Assembly (NCBI RefSeq): GCF_000768555.3
Contig: NZ_KN293980.1
Span: 220,947-284,946 of the forward strand
DNA length: 64,000 nucleotides
Reading direction: 5' to 3'
Source of the DNA: Roseovarius mucosus DSM 17069
Lineage (GTDB): Bacteria; Pseudomonadota; Alphaproteobacteria; Rhodobacterales; Rhodobacteraceae
The notes below the pieces were generated by a model that saw nothing but the letters and a program-made list of their open reading frames with translations, had not been told where the DNA came from and did not search any database. The translations under genes and the position numbers were made by a program. Positions 47,754-55,687 of the stretch are shown here, piece by piece; the stretch's first letter is position 1; each line of letters begins with the position of its first letter.

Positions 47754-48051
47754 GTCATCTCTCCTCTTTCAGGCCAATCTAGGGTCACTGGCATGGGCGG
47801 GTAAGCCGCAGCACCGCGCAGCGCCCGTGCAGAGCTGCACATGTCGCGAACGGGGTCGTGGGCTTCGTTTCTTCGTTTGCAGCACCGCGAGCCTACGCCT
47901 ATAAGCAGTCCATGACGAAGCCCGCGACCGGGCCGGAAAGGTGTGCGACGATTGGCTGACCCATGTCGGGAGCGGATCGCGCATCGTCGGGGCCGACTGG
48001 TCCGTTCGCCCCTTTTCGCCCTGTCGCGCGACCGAGGAAAAGGGGACTGCC
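47754..48051. other. divergent intergenic region upstream of the cobalamin operon
   Basis: About 300 bp between the leftward reductase gene and the rightward DUF6732-like gene. It contains a good promoter at 47877-47905. No cobalamin riboswitch could be recognised: the conserved B12-box sequence is absent. Several GC-rich inverted stretches exist in the leader without a clear fold. Confidence 0.45.
47877..47905 (+). promoter_or_regulatory. candidate promoter of the cobalamin operon
   Basis: TTGCAG at 47877-47882, a 17-bp spacer and TATAAG at 47900-47905. It would give a leader of about 140 bases before the first gene of the operon. Confidence 0.5.
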
Positions 48052-48276
48052 ATGCGATTCGCCACGATTCTGACTGTGCTCTTGAGCGGCACCGCTGCCT
48101 ATGCCCATCCGGGCCACCTGGCCGAGGTGGCGGGGCATGGTCACTGGTTGGGGGCCGCGGCCCTTGGGGCGGCGATTGCGATAGGCCTTTGGTCCGGGCT
48201 GCGCGCGCGTAAGGAGCGGGCAGAGACAGATGAAGCCGAAGAAGAGAGCACTGACGAAGCGCCGCAGGAGGCATGA
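48052..48276 (+). CDS. DUF6732-like small membrane protein
   Basis: 74 residues from the ATG at 48052. A signal-like N-terminus (RFATILTVLLSGTAAYA) precedes HPGHLAEVAGHGHW, a histidine-rich periplasmic segment, one transmembrane helix (LGAAALGAAIAIGLWSGL) and an acidic tail. The architecture resembles small metal-handling membrane proteins such as CbtB. It overlaps the start of cbiX, so a role in cobalt supply is a reasonable inference, not a demonstrated function. The family name is from memory of similar Rhodobacteraceae genes. Confidence 0.7.
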   Translation: MRFATILTVLLSGTAAYAHPGHLAEVAGHGHWLGAAALGAAIAIGLWSGLRARKERAETDEAEEESTDEAPQEA

Positions 48277-49541
48277 GCATGGTCAAAACAGGTGTGATGA
48301 TCTGCGGGCACGGCTCGCGGAGCCAATCGGCGGTCGATGAATTCAGCGTATTGGCGGATAAACTGCCGGGCTATCTGCCCGATGACTGGCTGATGGAATA
48401 CGGCTATCTCGAATTTGCCAACCCGGTGATCCGCGACGGTCTGGACCGTCTGCGCGCGGCGGGCTGCGAGCGGATTCTGGCGGTGCCGGGGATGCTCTTT
48501 GCCGCCATGCATTCCAAGAACGACATTCCCACGGTCCTTAATACCTATGCCGCCACGCATGGGATCGAGGTGCGCTATGGTCGTGAACTGGGGGTGGACC
48601 CAAAGATGATCGCCGCTGCCGGGGCCCGCATTCGCGAGGCGATTGACCGCGCCAATGTGAAACATGGCGAGGTTGGCTTGCATGACACCTGCCTCGTGGT
48701 GATCGGGCGTGGCGCGTCGGATCCGGATGCCAATGCCAATGTCGCCAAGATCGCGCGGCTCTTGCACGAAGGCATGGGCTTTGGCTGGTGCGAGGTGGGC
48801 TATTCCGGTGTCACCTTCCCGCTGGTCGAGCCGTGCCTGCAGCATGTGGTCAAACTGGGCTACAAACGCGTGGTGGTATTTCCCTATTTCCTGTTTTCGG
48901 GCATTCTGATTGACCGCATCTACGGCTTTACCGACCGCGTCGCGGCCGAGCATCCGGGCATGCAATTCGTCAAGGCCGGCTATCTCGGGGACCACCCCAA
49001 GGTTCTGGAAACCTTTGCCGAACGTGTGACAGAGCAACTGAGCGCCGTGCCGCCGCCCAATTGCGGCACCTGTCAGTATCGCACGCAAATCCTCGCCATT
49101 GAAGGCGGGGCGGTGCAACGCATCACGCCTGAACAGCGCGCCGCCTTGGCCGAGGCGCGGGGCACCGGGCATCCGGCGTTTGGTGATGTGCCGCCGCCGA
49201 CCTGCGTCATGTGCAAATACCGGACCCAGATTCTGGGCTTCGAGGCCGAGGTTGGGGCGGTGCAGGAAAGCCACCATCACCATGTCGAAGGGCAGGGCGC
49301 CTCTGCGCCCGGCTCGAACGTGGCCGATTGCATGCTCTGCGATACCTTCTGCACGGGGCTATGCCGGTTGGAGGCGCAGGCCAAGCACCACCATGATCAC
49401 GGGCATCACCATCACCACGATCATGATCATGCACATGACCACGGGCATGATCACCATCATGATCACGACCACCACCACGCGCCCTATCCCCATGCCCGCC
49501 ATCCGCATGGGCCAGAGAGCGCGCGGCGGACCAAGGCCTAG
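48273..49541 (+). CDS. cbiX: CbiX-type sirohydrochlorin cobaltochelatase with CXXC sites and His-rich tail
   Basis: 422 residues; start overlaps the preceding stop. Two CbiX repeats are present: the first begins GVMICGHGSRSQSAVDEF and includes PGMLFAAMHSKNDIP with metal-binding histidine; the second has VVIGRGASDPDANANVAKI and VVVFPYFLFSGILIDRI. CbiX inserts cobalt into sirohydrochlorin. The C-terminal third adds CXXC pairs at 264/267 and 311/314 and a cluster at 353/356/360/364, possibly an Fe-S site. It ends with a run of about 25 histidines mixed with aspartate between 372 and 412, probably for cobalt or nickel binding. Confidence 0.93.
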   Translation: MSMVKTGVMICGHGSRSQSAVDEFSVLADKLPGYLPDDWLMEYGYLEFANPVIRDGLDRLRAAGCERILAVPGMLFAAMHSKNDIPTVLNTYAATHGIEVRYGRELGVDPKMIAAAGARIREAIDRANVKHGEVGLHDTCLVVIGRGASDPDANANVAKIARLLHEGMGFGWCEVGYSGVTFPLVEPCLQHVVKLGYKRVVVFPYFLFSGILIDRIYGFTDRVAAEHPGMQFVKAGYLGDHPKVLETFAERVTEQLSAVPPPNCGTCQYRTQILAIEGGAVQRITPEQRAALAEARGTGHPAFGDVPPPTCVMCKYRTQILGFEAEVGAVQESHHHHVEGQGASAPGSNVADCMLCDTFCTGLCRLEAQAKHHHDHGHHHHHDHDHAHDHGHDHHHDHDHHHAPYPHARHPHGPESARRTKA

Positions 49542-49607
49542 GCTCGGCTTCTTCTTGGTGAAAATACTCCCGCCGAGGGCTCTTACGCTCCCGGTATTTG
49601 CAAAGGC

Positions 49608-50252
49608 ATGACAGTGCGCCCATATGAAAAAAACCCCTCTGCCATCTACGAGATGAGCTTTGCCACAGTGCGCCAAGAGGCGCGGCTCGATCGGTTTGGC
49701 CCCGGCATGGAGGCGCTTGCGATCCGGCTCATTCATGCCTGCGGTATGGTCGAGGTGGCGGATCGTCTGGCGTTTTCCAGCGGGGCCTATGCTGCGGGCC
49801 ATGCCGCCTTGCAGGCCGGTGCGCCGGTGTTTTGCGATTGCGAGATGGTGGGCGCGGGCATCATCCGCCGCTACCTGCCGCAAGACAACGAGGTGATCGT
49901 CACGTTGAATGACCCGCGCGTGCCGGGAATCGCTGCGGGGATTGGTAATACGCGCTCGGCGGCGGCGGTGGAGTTGTGGGCGGAACGGCTGGAGGGTGCC
50001 GTGGTTGCGATCGGCAATGCGCCGACCGCGCTCTTTCATCTCCTCGAATTGCTCGACGAGGGCGCGCCGCGCCCGGCGCTGATTCTGGGTTTTCCGGTGG
50101 GGTTTGTTGGGGCCGCTGAGAGCAAGGCCGAACTGGCGGACAACCCGCGCAGTTGTGAATTCGTAGCGCTGCGCGGACGGCGCGGTGGATCGGCGATGGC
50201 GAGTGCCGCAGTCAATGCCCTTGCCGCAGGATTGCCAGAGGTGCGCGCATGA
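49608..50252 (+). CDS. cobH: precorrin-8X methylmutase
   Basis: 214 residues. CobH moves a methyl group from C11 to C12 to form hydrogenobyrinate. VRPYEKNPSAIYEMSFATVRQE, EVADRLAFS, FCDCEMVGAGI and ILGFPVGFVGAAESK are family blocks; the histidine of HACGMVEVADR is the expected catalytic one. Its stop overlaps the cobL start by 4 bp. The 66-bp gap after cbiX contains a short element repeated elsewhere in this group of genomes. Confidence 0.95.
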   Translation: MTVRPYEKNPSAIYEMSFATVRQEARLDRFGPGMEALAIRLIHACGMVEVADRLAFSSGAYAAGHAALQAGAPVFCDCEMVGAGIIRRYLPQDNEVIVTLNDPRVPGIAAGIGNTRSAAAVELWAERLEGAVVAIGNAPTALFHLLELLDEGAPRPALILGFPVGFVGAAESKAELADNPRSCEFVALRGRRGGSAMASAAVNALAAGLPEVRA

Positions 50253-51460
50253 CCGGCAACGTGGACCCTTGGCTGCATATCGTTGGCATCGGCGAGGATG
50301 GGATGGCCGGGCTCTTGCCCGCAACCCGCGCCATTGTCGAGGCCGCAGAGGTGATCGTGGGCGGCGAGCGGCATCACCAATTGTCAGAGTCTGTGACGGC
50401 AGAGCGCATCGCCTGGCCATCGCCGTTTGACGCGCTGACAGATCTCCTGACCGGATTGCGCGGTCGGCGTGTGGTGGTTCTGGCCACGGGCGACCCGCTG
50501 TGGTTCTCGGTCGGTGCGCGGATCGGTCGTTCTTTGGCCCCCTCCGAGATTGTTTATCATCCGCAGCTTTCGGCGTTTCAGCTTGCCGCGGCGCGGATGG
50601 GCTGGAGCATGGCGGACCTTGAGACGCTGACGGTGCATGGGCGCCCCGTCGAGCAGATGATCGCCTTCATTCAACCCGATGCGCGGCTCTTGATCCTGAC
50701 CACGGGGGCCGAAACGCCCGGGCAGATCGCCAAGTTTCTGACCGAACGGGGGTTTGGGCAATCGCGGATGACGGTTCTGGCCAATATGGGCGGGGCCGAG
50801 GAGGCGCGATTTGACGGGTTGGCCGAAAGCTGGGCACATGTGGTGCCACCGTTTAACACGCTGGCCGTCGAGTGTGTGGCCGCCCCCGAGGCCGCGTTGT
50901 TGCCCCGCGTGCCGGGACTGGCGGATGATCTCTTTCAACACGACGGCACCATGACCAAGCGCGAGGTGCGCGCCGCCACGCTGGCCAAGTTGATGCCGAT
51001 GCGTGGGGCGCTGTTGTGGGACATCGGCACCGGCTGCGGTTCGGTTGCGGTAGAGTGGATGCGCGGCGCGCGCTATGCGCGCGCGATTGGCATCGAGCCG
51101 CGCGCGGATCGCCGCGCGATGGCGGCAGCGAATGCATTGGCGCTTGGTGTGCCGCGACTGGAGTTGATCGAAGGTCGTGTGCCCGAGGCGTTGACCGGGC
51201 TTGAGGCCCCGGATGCAGTTTTCATCGGCGGCGGGCTGTCGGAGGCAGTGTTCGAGGCAGCTTGGGGCGCGCTGCGGCCTTTGGGACGTTTGGTGTGCAA
51301 CGCCGTCACCTTGGAGAGCGAGGCGGTGTTAGTGGCGCTCTACAAGCAACACGGCGGCGAGTTGGTGAAATTGCAGGTCAATCGCGCAGAGCCAGTGGGG
51401 GGGCTGACGGGTTGGCGGCCACTCATGCCGGTCACGCAATGGAGCCTGGTGAAGCGATGA
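50249..51460 (+). CDS. cobL: precorrin-6Y C5,15-methyltransferase (decarboxylating)
   Basis: 403 residues, the full bifunctional form. The N-terminal tetrapyrrole methylase domain starts LHIVGIGEDGMAGL and has VVVLATGDPLWFSVG. The C-terminal class I methyltransferase domain (from about 225) carries LLWDIGTGCGSVAVEW as motif I. Together they methylate C5 and C15 and decarboxylate the C12 acetate. Coupled to cobH; cobI follows after 53 bp. Confidence 0.95.
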   Translation: MTGNVDPWLHIVGIGEDGMAGLLPATRAIVEAAEVIVGGERHHQLSESVTAERIAWPSPFDALTDLLTGLRGRRVVVLATGDPLWFSVGARIGRSLAPSEIVYHPQLSAFQLAAARMGWSMADLETLTVHGRPVEQMIAFIQPDARLLILTTGAETPGQIAKFLTERGFGQSRMTVLANMGGAEEARFDGLAESWAHVVPPFNTLAVECVAAPEAALLPRVPGLADDLFQHDGTMTKREVRAATLAKLMPMRGALLWDIGTGCGSVAVEWMRGARYARAIGIEPRADRRAMAAANALALGVPRLELIEGRVPEALTGLEAPDAVFIGGGLSEAVFEAAWGALRPLGRLVCNAVTLESEAVLVALYKQHGGELVKLQVNRAEPVGGLTGWRPLMPVTQWSLVKR

Positions 51461-51513
51461 GCGGTGGGCGTCGGAATTGAGTATCTTTGGAACGATGAAA
51501 GGCGGGCGCGCGC

Positions 51514-52215
51514 ATGGCCGGTAAGCTCTTTGGCGTAGGCCTCGGACCGGGCGACCCCGAGCTGATGACGCTCCGGGCGCATCGGCTGATTTCGGCTGCG
51601 CGCGTGGTGGCCTATCCGGCATTGGCGGGAGGTGAGAGTTTTGCCCGCGCGATTGCCGCCGGAGCGATTGCGCCGGGCACGCGCGAGATCGTGATGGATG
51701 TGCCGATGACGGTCGAGCGTGCGCCCGCACAGGCGGCCTATGATCGAGGCGCGGCCGAGATTGCCGAGGCCCTGGACGAGGGGCAGGATGTGGTATGCCT
51801 CTGTGAAGGGGATCCGTTTTTCTATGGGTCGTTCATGTATCTCTTTGCCCGCCTCAGTGGGCGCTATGAGGTCGAGGTTGTGCCCGGTGTCACCTCAATC
51901 GCCGCCTGCGCGGCGCGGGCGGGGCGGCCCTTGGTGGCGCGCAACGAGCGGCTGACAGTGCTGCCGGGCCCGCTGCCCGAGGCGGAGTTGCGGGCGCGGA
52001 TCGAGGGGGCCGAAAGCGTAGCCATCATGAAGGTGGGGCGGCATCTCTCCAAGATCCGGGCGGTGATCGACGACCTGGGGCTGACTGCGCATGCCGTCTA
52101 TGTCGAACGCGCGAGCCTGCCCGAAGAGGTGGTCTGCCCGCTGGCGCAAGCGCCTGAAAAGGCACCGTATTTTTCAATGATTCTGCTCACGAAAGGGGCC
52201 GATCCATGGCTGTGA
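51514..52215 (+). CDS. cobI: precorrin-2 C20-methyltransferase
   Basis: 233 residues. A tetrapyrrole methylase with GVGLGPGDPELMTLRA at the start, CLCEGDPFFYGSFMYL and VVPGVTSIAACAARAGRPL. It methylates C20 of precorrin-2 or its cobalt form; the preference between the free and cobalt-loaded substrate cannot be read from sequence by eye. Its end overlaps the next gene by 10 bp. Confidence 0.94.
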   Translation: MAGKLFGVGLGPGDPELMTLRAHRLISAARVVAYPALAGGESFARAIAAGAIAPGTREIVMDVPMTVERAPAQAAYDRGAAEIAEALDEGQDVVCLCEGDPFFYGSFMYLFARLSGRYEVEVVPGVTSIAACAARAGRPLVARNERLTVLPGPLPEAELRARIEGAESVAIMKVGRHLSKIRAVIDDLGLTAHAVYVERASLPEEVVCPLAQAPEKAPYFSMILLTKGADPWL

Positions 52216-54023
52216 GACCTGTTGTTCTGGCGCTGAGCCGCTCTGGTGAGGCGGTGGCACATCGCGTGGCTGATCTGATCGGCGGCGATGTGCATGGCCG
52301 CGAGGGGCGTGTGGAACAGGCGGCGGCCTGGTTTCCCAATGCACTCGATCATGCGCGGGACCTCTTTACTGCCGGGGTGCCGGTGGTGGGGGTCTGTGCC
52401 AGCGGCATCTTGATTCGGGCGGTCGCGCCGATGTTGAGCGACAAGCGGGGAGAGCCGCCTGTGGTTTCGGTGAGCGACGATGGGTCCGTGGTGGTGCCGC
52501 TCTTGGGGGGGCACCGGGGGGCCAACCGGCTGGCGGCGGTGATTGCCGAGGGTCTGGGCACAGTTGCGGCGGTGACGACGGCAGGCGATGTGGCGATGGG
52601 CGTGGCCCTCGATGCGCCGCCCATGGGCTACCGTCTGGCCAATGCCGAGGATGCCAAGGCGGCAATGGCGGCGATGTTGGCGGGTGAAGGTGTCAGCGTT
52701 ACTGGGGAAAATATATTTAATATCAAAGATATGGGTGGATCGGTCGAATTGGTGGTGACCGAGGCTCCGGTTGCGGGCCATGATCGCAGGCTCGTCTATC
52801 ATCCACAGCGTTACGCCCTCGGTTTGGGCTGTGCGCGGGGGTGCGAGACCGAGGAACTCTGGGATCTGGTCTGTCGGATCTTGGACGAGGCCGGGATTGC
52901 GCCGGGGGCGGTGGCCTGTGTGGCGTCGATTGACCTCAAGGCCGATGAAAGTGCCATGAATGCGGTCGCGCGGCGGTTGGGTGTGCCCTTCCGCCTGTTC
53001 AATGCGGCGGAGCTGGAGGCCTACGCAGGGCAATTGGCGAACCCGTCCGAGGTGGTCTTTGCCGAGGTTGGATGCCACGGCGTGTCCGAGGGTGCGGCCC
53101 TGGCCTGTGGTGGTCAACTGGTTGTAGAAAAACGAAAAACTGCCAATGCAACCTGTGCGCTGAGCCGGTCCGAGGCGGTCATTACCGAGATGCCGGGGCG
53201 GGCGCGCGGGCGTTTGAGCGTGCTGGGCATTGGCCCCGGACAGGCAAGTTGGCGGACGCCGGAGGTGTCGCGGCTTGTCGCTGAGGCTGACGAGTTGGTG
53301 GGGTATGGCCTTTATATTGACCTCTTGGGACCCTTGGCGGCGGGGAAGGCGCGCAGCGATTTTCCGCTGGGAGGCGAGGAGGCGCGGTGCCGTTATGCGC
53401 TGGAACAGGCAGGGCAGGGAAAGAACGTTGCGCTGATTTGTTCAGGAGATGCAGGTATTTACGCGATGGGGGCGCTGGTTTTCGAGCTCTTGGATCGCGG
53501 GCCGGAAGCGCAGGGGGTGAGTGACGCGGCGCGGCGGGTGGAGGTTGTGTGCTCGCCCGGTGTGTCGGCACTTCAGGCGGCGGCGGCGCGGGCGGGGGCC
53601 CCTCTTGGGCATGATTTCTGCACGATTTCGCTCAGTGACCTATTGACGCCGCGCGAAGATATCATTCGGCGATTGAATTCTGCGGCAGAGGGCGATTTCG
53701 TGATCGCTTTCTATAATCCGGTGTCCAAGACGCGGCGGACTTTATTGTCCGAGGCGCGGGATATTTTGCTCAAACACCGCCCGGCGGATACGCCTGTGCT
53801 GCTGGCAAGTTCGCTGGGGCGACCGGAAGAATCCTTGCGATACAGGCGCTTGGCCGATTTGCAGGTGGATGAGGTGGATATGTTAACGGTTGTTCTGGTC
53901 GGGTCGTCCAACAGCCGTCTGGCGCAGTTGGGCGAGGGGCCGCGCATGTTCACGCCGCGCGGCTATGCGCGCAAGATTGATGGCGATCTGGCCGAGGTCA
54001 GAACAGGGAAGGCATTGAAATGA
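52206..54023 (+). CDS. cobJ: CbiG-CobJ fusion: cobalt-precorrin-5A hydrolase / precorrin-3B C17-methyltransferase
   Basis: 605 residues, a fusion. The first third is a CbiG N-terminal and central region (GVCASGILIRAVAPML, PPVVSVSDDGSVVVPLLGGHRGANRLA). Around 220-320 lies a CbiG/CobE C-terminal domain (ALGLGCARGCETEEL, SIDLKADESAMNAVA). From about 338 a complete CobJ domain follows: LSVLGIGPGQASWRTPEV, ICSGDAGIYAMGALVFELL, VCSPGVSALQAAAARAGAPLGHDFC and FYNPVSKTRRTLLSEAR. CobJ contracts the ring by methylating C17; CbiG opens the delta-lactone in the early-cobalt route. Joining the two in one chain suggests consecutive steps on a shared intermediate. Confidence 0.93.
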   Translation: MAVRPVVLALSRSGEAVAHRVADLIGGDVHGREGRVEQAAAWFPNALDHARDLFTAGVPVVGVCASGILIRAVAPMLSDKRGEPPVVSVSDDGSVVVPLLGGHRGANRLAAVIAEGLGTVAAVTTAGDVAMGVALDAPPMGYRLANAEDAKAAMAAMLAGEGVSVTGENIFNIKDMGGSVELVVTEAPVAGHDRRLVYHPQRYALGLGCARGCETEELWDLVCRILDEAGIAPGAVACVASIDLKADESAMNAVARRLGVPFRLFNAAELEAYAGQLANPSEVVFAEVGCHGVSEGAALACGGQLVVEKRKTANATCALSRSEAVITEMPGRARGRLSVLGIGPGQASWRTPEVSRLVAEADELVGYGLYIDLLGPLAAGKARSDFPLGGEEARCRYALEQAGQGKNVALICSGDAGIYAMGALVFELLDRGPEAQGVSDAARRVEVVCSPGVSALQAAAARAGAPLGHDFCTISLSDLLTPREDIIRRLNSAAEGDFVIAFYNPVSKTRRTLLSEARDILLKHRPADTPVLLASSLGRPEESLRYRRLADLQVDEVDMLTVVLVGSSNSRLAQLGEGPRMFTPRGYARKIDGDLAEVRTGKALK

Positions 54024-54793
54024 CTGTCTATTTCATCGGTGCAGGGCCGGGTGATCCGGAGCTTTTGACCAAGAAGGCAGAGCGCATCATCGGGCAATGC
54101 CCCGTGTGCCTTTATGCCGGGAGCCTTGTGCCCGCCGAGGTTGTGGCCGGTGCGCCCGAGGGGGCGCTGGTCATGGACACCGCGCCGATGACGCTGGAGG
54201 ATACCCATGCGGTCATTTTAGATAGCCATAACAAAGGCTTGGACGTGGCTCGGGTGCATTCGGGCGATCCGTCACTCTATGGTGCGATTGCGGAACAAAT
54301 TCGTAAACTTCGGGCTGATGGCATTGATTATCAGATCATTCCGGGGGTTCCGGCCTATGCGGCGGCGGCGGCGGCGTTGGGGCAGGAATTGACGGTGCCG
54401 GAAATCGCGCAAAGCATTGTTTTGACACGGGTTTCCATGAAATCCACGTCGATGCCCGAGGGCGAGACTCTGGAGAATTTCGCGCGCACTGGGGCGACGC
54501 TGGCGATTCATCTTGGTATCCGTAACCTACGGGAAATACATAGAATTCTGGCGCCCTACTATGGCGATGACTGCCCCGTCGTGGTGGCCTATCGGGTGGG
54601 GTGGCCGGATCAGATGTTTATCCGGGGCACGCTTGCGGACATTCACGCCAAGGTTCGCGCCGAGAAGATCACCCGTACAGCCTTGATTCTGGTGGGAAAA
54701 GTTCTGGGCGAGATCACTGATTTCAAGGATAGCGCGCTCTATGATCCGGGTGTGCCGCATGTGCTGCGGCCCAAGGTGGCGGCGAAGGTGTAG
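54020..54793 (+). CDS. cobM: precorrin-4 C11-methyltransferase
   Basis: 257 residues. FIGAGPGDPELLTKKAERII and GSLVPAEVV near the start, RVHSGDPSLYGAIAEQI and IPGVPAYAAAAAALGQELTVPEIAQ in the core mark a CobM/CbiF methylase. It methylates C11 after ring contraction. Last gene of the visible cobalamin run, overlapping the CbiG-CobJ stop by 4 bp; a palindrome with GTAAGG repeats follows. Confidence 0.95.
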   Translation: MTVYFIGAGPGDPELLTKKAERIIGQCPVCLYAGSLVPAEVVAGAPEGALVMDTAPMTLEDTHAVILDSHNKGLDVARVHSGDPSLYGAIAEQIRKLRADGIDYQIIPGVPAYAAAAAALGQELTVPEIAQSIVLTRVSMKSTSMPEGETLENFARTGATLAIHLGIRNLREIHRILAPYYGDDCPVVVAYRVGWPDQMFIRGTLADIHAKVRAEKITRTALILVGKVLGEITDFKDSALYDPGVPHVLRPKVAAKV

Positions 54794-54833
54794 ACCTTAC
54801 GATTCGTAAGGTTTGTAAGGGGATTTTGTAAGG
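54794..54833. repeat. palindrome with repeated GTAAGG after cobM
   Basis: ACCTTACGA at 54794-54802 and TCGTAAGGT at 54804-54812 form a perfect 9-bp inverted repeat with one central base. Two further TTGTAAGG copies follow at about 54813-54820 and 54826-54833. It could be an operator or part of a termination signal for the cobalamin operon; the T run expected for a terminator is poor. Confidence 0.6.
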
Positions 54834-55029
54834 TCGGCGTTTTCTTCGCGCGGAGCAAGGCCGAAGGCCGCCGCGCGATCGCCGACCCGCCCCCCGGGGC
54901 GGCGATTGGCTGAGGTTCTGGCACCCACGGAGGTAGGGCAGGCTTTGCTGAGATAAACTGCCCCTCACACGCGTCGGATCGCCACCCCGCGGGTCGGCGA
55001 CCGCGCGGCTTAAGGAAAGCTCGTGCGCC
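54834..55029. other. gene-free, GC-rich structured spacer
   Basis: About 195 bp between the cobM palindrome and the operator palindromes of the XRE-cupin regulator. It contains inverted copies of GGTCGGCG and CGCCGACC and CCCCCGGGG-type stretches able to fold, but no coding frame, RNA gene or known riboswitch was recognised. Confidence 0.4.
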
Positions 55030-55095
55030 CGTGAAATTTCATTTGATTTTTTCACGGAATCGGAGCAGCGTGAAAATTGAGCGGAAATTTTCACG
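55030..55095 (+). promoter_or_regulatory. two palindromic operator candidates upstream of the XRE-cupin gene
   Basis: Site 1: CGTGAAA at 55030-55036 and TTTCACG at 55050-55056. Site 2: CGTGAAAATT at 55069-55078 and AATTTTCACG at 55086-55095, a perfect 10-bp inverted repeat. Both are 27 bp overall with the same CGTGAAA half-site, and site 2 ends 9 bp before the regulator's start codon. This is the arrangement expected for autoregulation by the adjacent DNA-binding protein. Confidence 0.75.
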
Positions 55096-55104
55096 AGACC
55101 TTCC

Positions 55105-55677
55105 ATGCAGCAGAGTCAGATCGACGGGATGCGCAGTCTTGGCGCGGACCTGCGCGCGTTGCGCAAGGCGCGCGGGCTGACGCTGGCGGCACTGGCCGAA
55201 ATGCTGGGACGGTCGGTCGGGTGGCTGTCACAGGTCGAGCGTGATCTGTCGGAGCCGTCGATCAGCGATCTGCGGCAGGTGGCCGAGGTGTTGGGCGTGC
55301 CGATGTCGCTGCTGTTCGGTCACGCGAGCGCGCCCGCCGAGGAACAGGGCTATGTGGTGCGGGCAGGCGCGCGGCGACCGATGGGATCGGGCGAGGAAGG
55401 GTTGATCGAGGAGTTGCTCTCGCCGGACCTGACCGACGATTTCGAGGTGATCCATTCGACCTTTCGCCCCCGGTCCAAGATGCAGCGCTCGGCGCAGCGC
55501 CCGACGCAGGAGGTGGGCTATATCCTGTCCGGGCGGCTGGACCTGAGCATCGGCGGGCGGAAATTCACCGTTGGCCCCGGCGACAGTTTCCGGTTTCGCG
55601 GCGAGCACTATGCCTGGGCCAACCCCTATGACATCCCTTGCGTGGCGATCTGGGTGATCGCCCCGCCGGTCTATTGA
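55105..55677 (+). CDS. XRE-family regulator with C-terminal cupin domain
   Basis: 190 residues. Residues 8-65 form an XRE helix-turn-helix (LGADLRALRKARGLTLAALAEMLGRSVGWLSQVERDLSEPSI). The C-terminal half is a cupin (QEVGYILSGRLDLSIGGRKFTVGPGDSFRF) that probably binds a small effector. Such proteins often repress amino-acid, polyamine or methylamine catabolism genes and release DNA on ligand binding. The gene heads a rightward run of seven genes and has two palindromic operator candidates directly upstream. Effector unknown. Confidence 0.92.
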   Translation: MQQSQIDGMRSLGADLRALRKARGLTLAALAEMLGRSVGWLSQVERDLSEPSISDLRQVAEVLGVPMSLLFGHASAPAEEQGYVVRAGARRPMGSGEEGLIEELLSPDLTDDFEVIHSTFRPRSKMQRSAQRPTQEVGYILSGRLDLSIGGRKFTVGPGDSFRFRGEHYAWANPYDIPCVAIWVIAPPVY

Positions 55678-55687
55678 GGGGCGCGCC

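Noticed and set aside
47911-47958. Fifteen-codon leader peptide in the cobalamin operon leader
   Set aside because: An ATG-to-TGA frame exists, but there is no clear ribosome-binding site or regulatory codon run.
47754-48051. Cobalamin riboswitch ahead of the cobalamin operon
   Set aside because: A few fragments (CACTGG, GGGTAAGCC) recall the motif, but the conserved B12 box and core order are missing.
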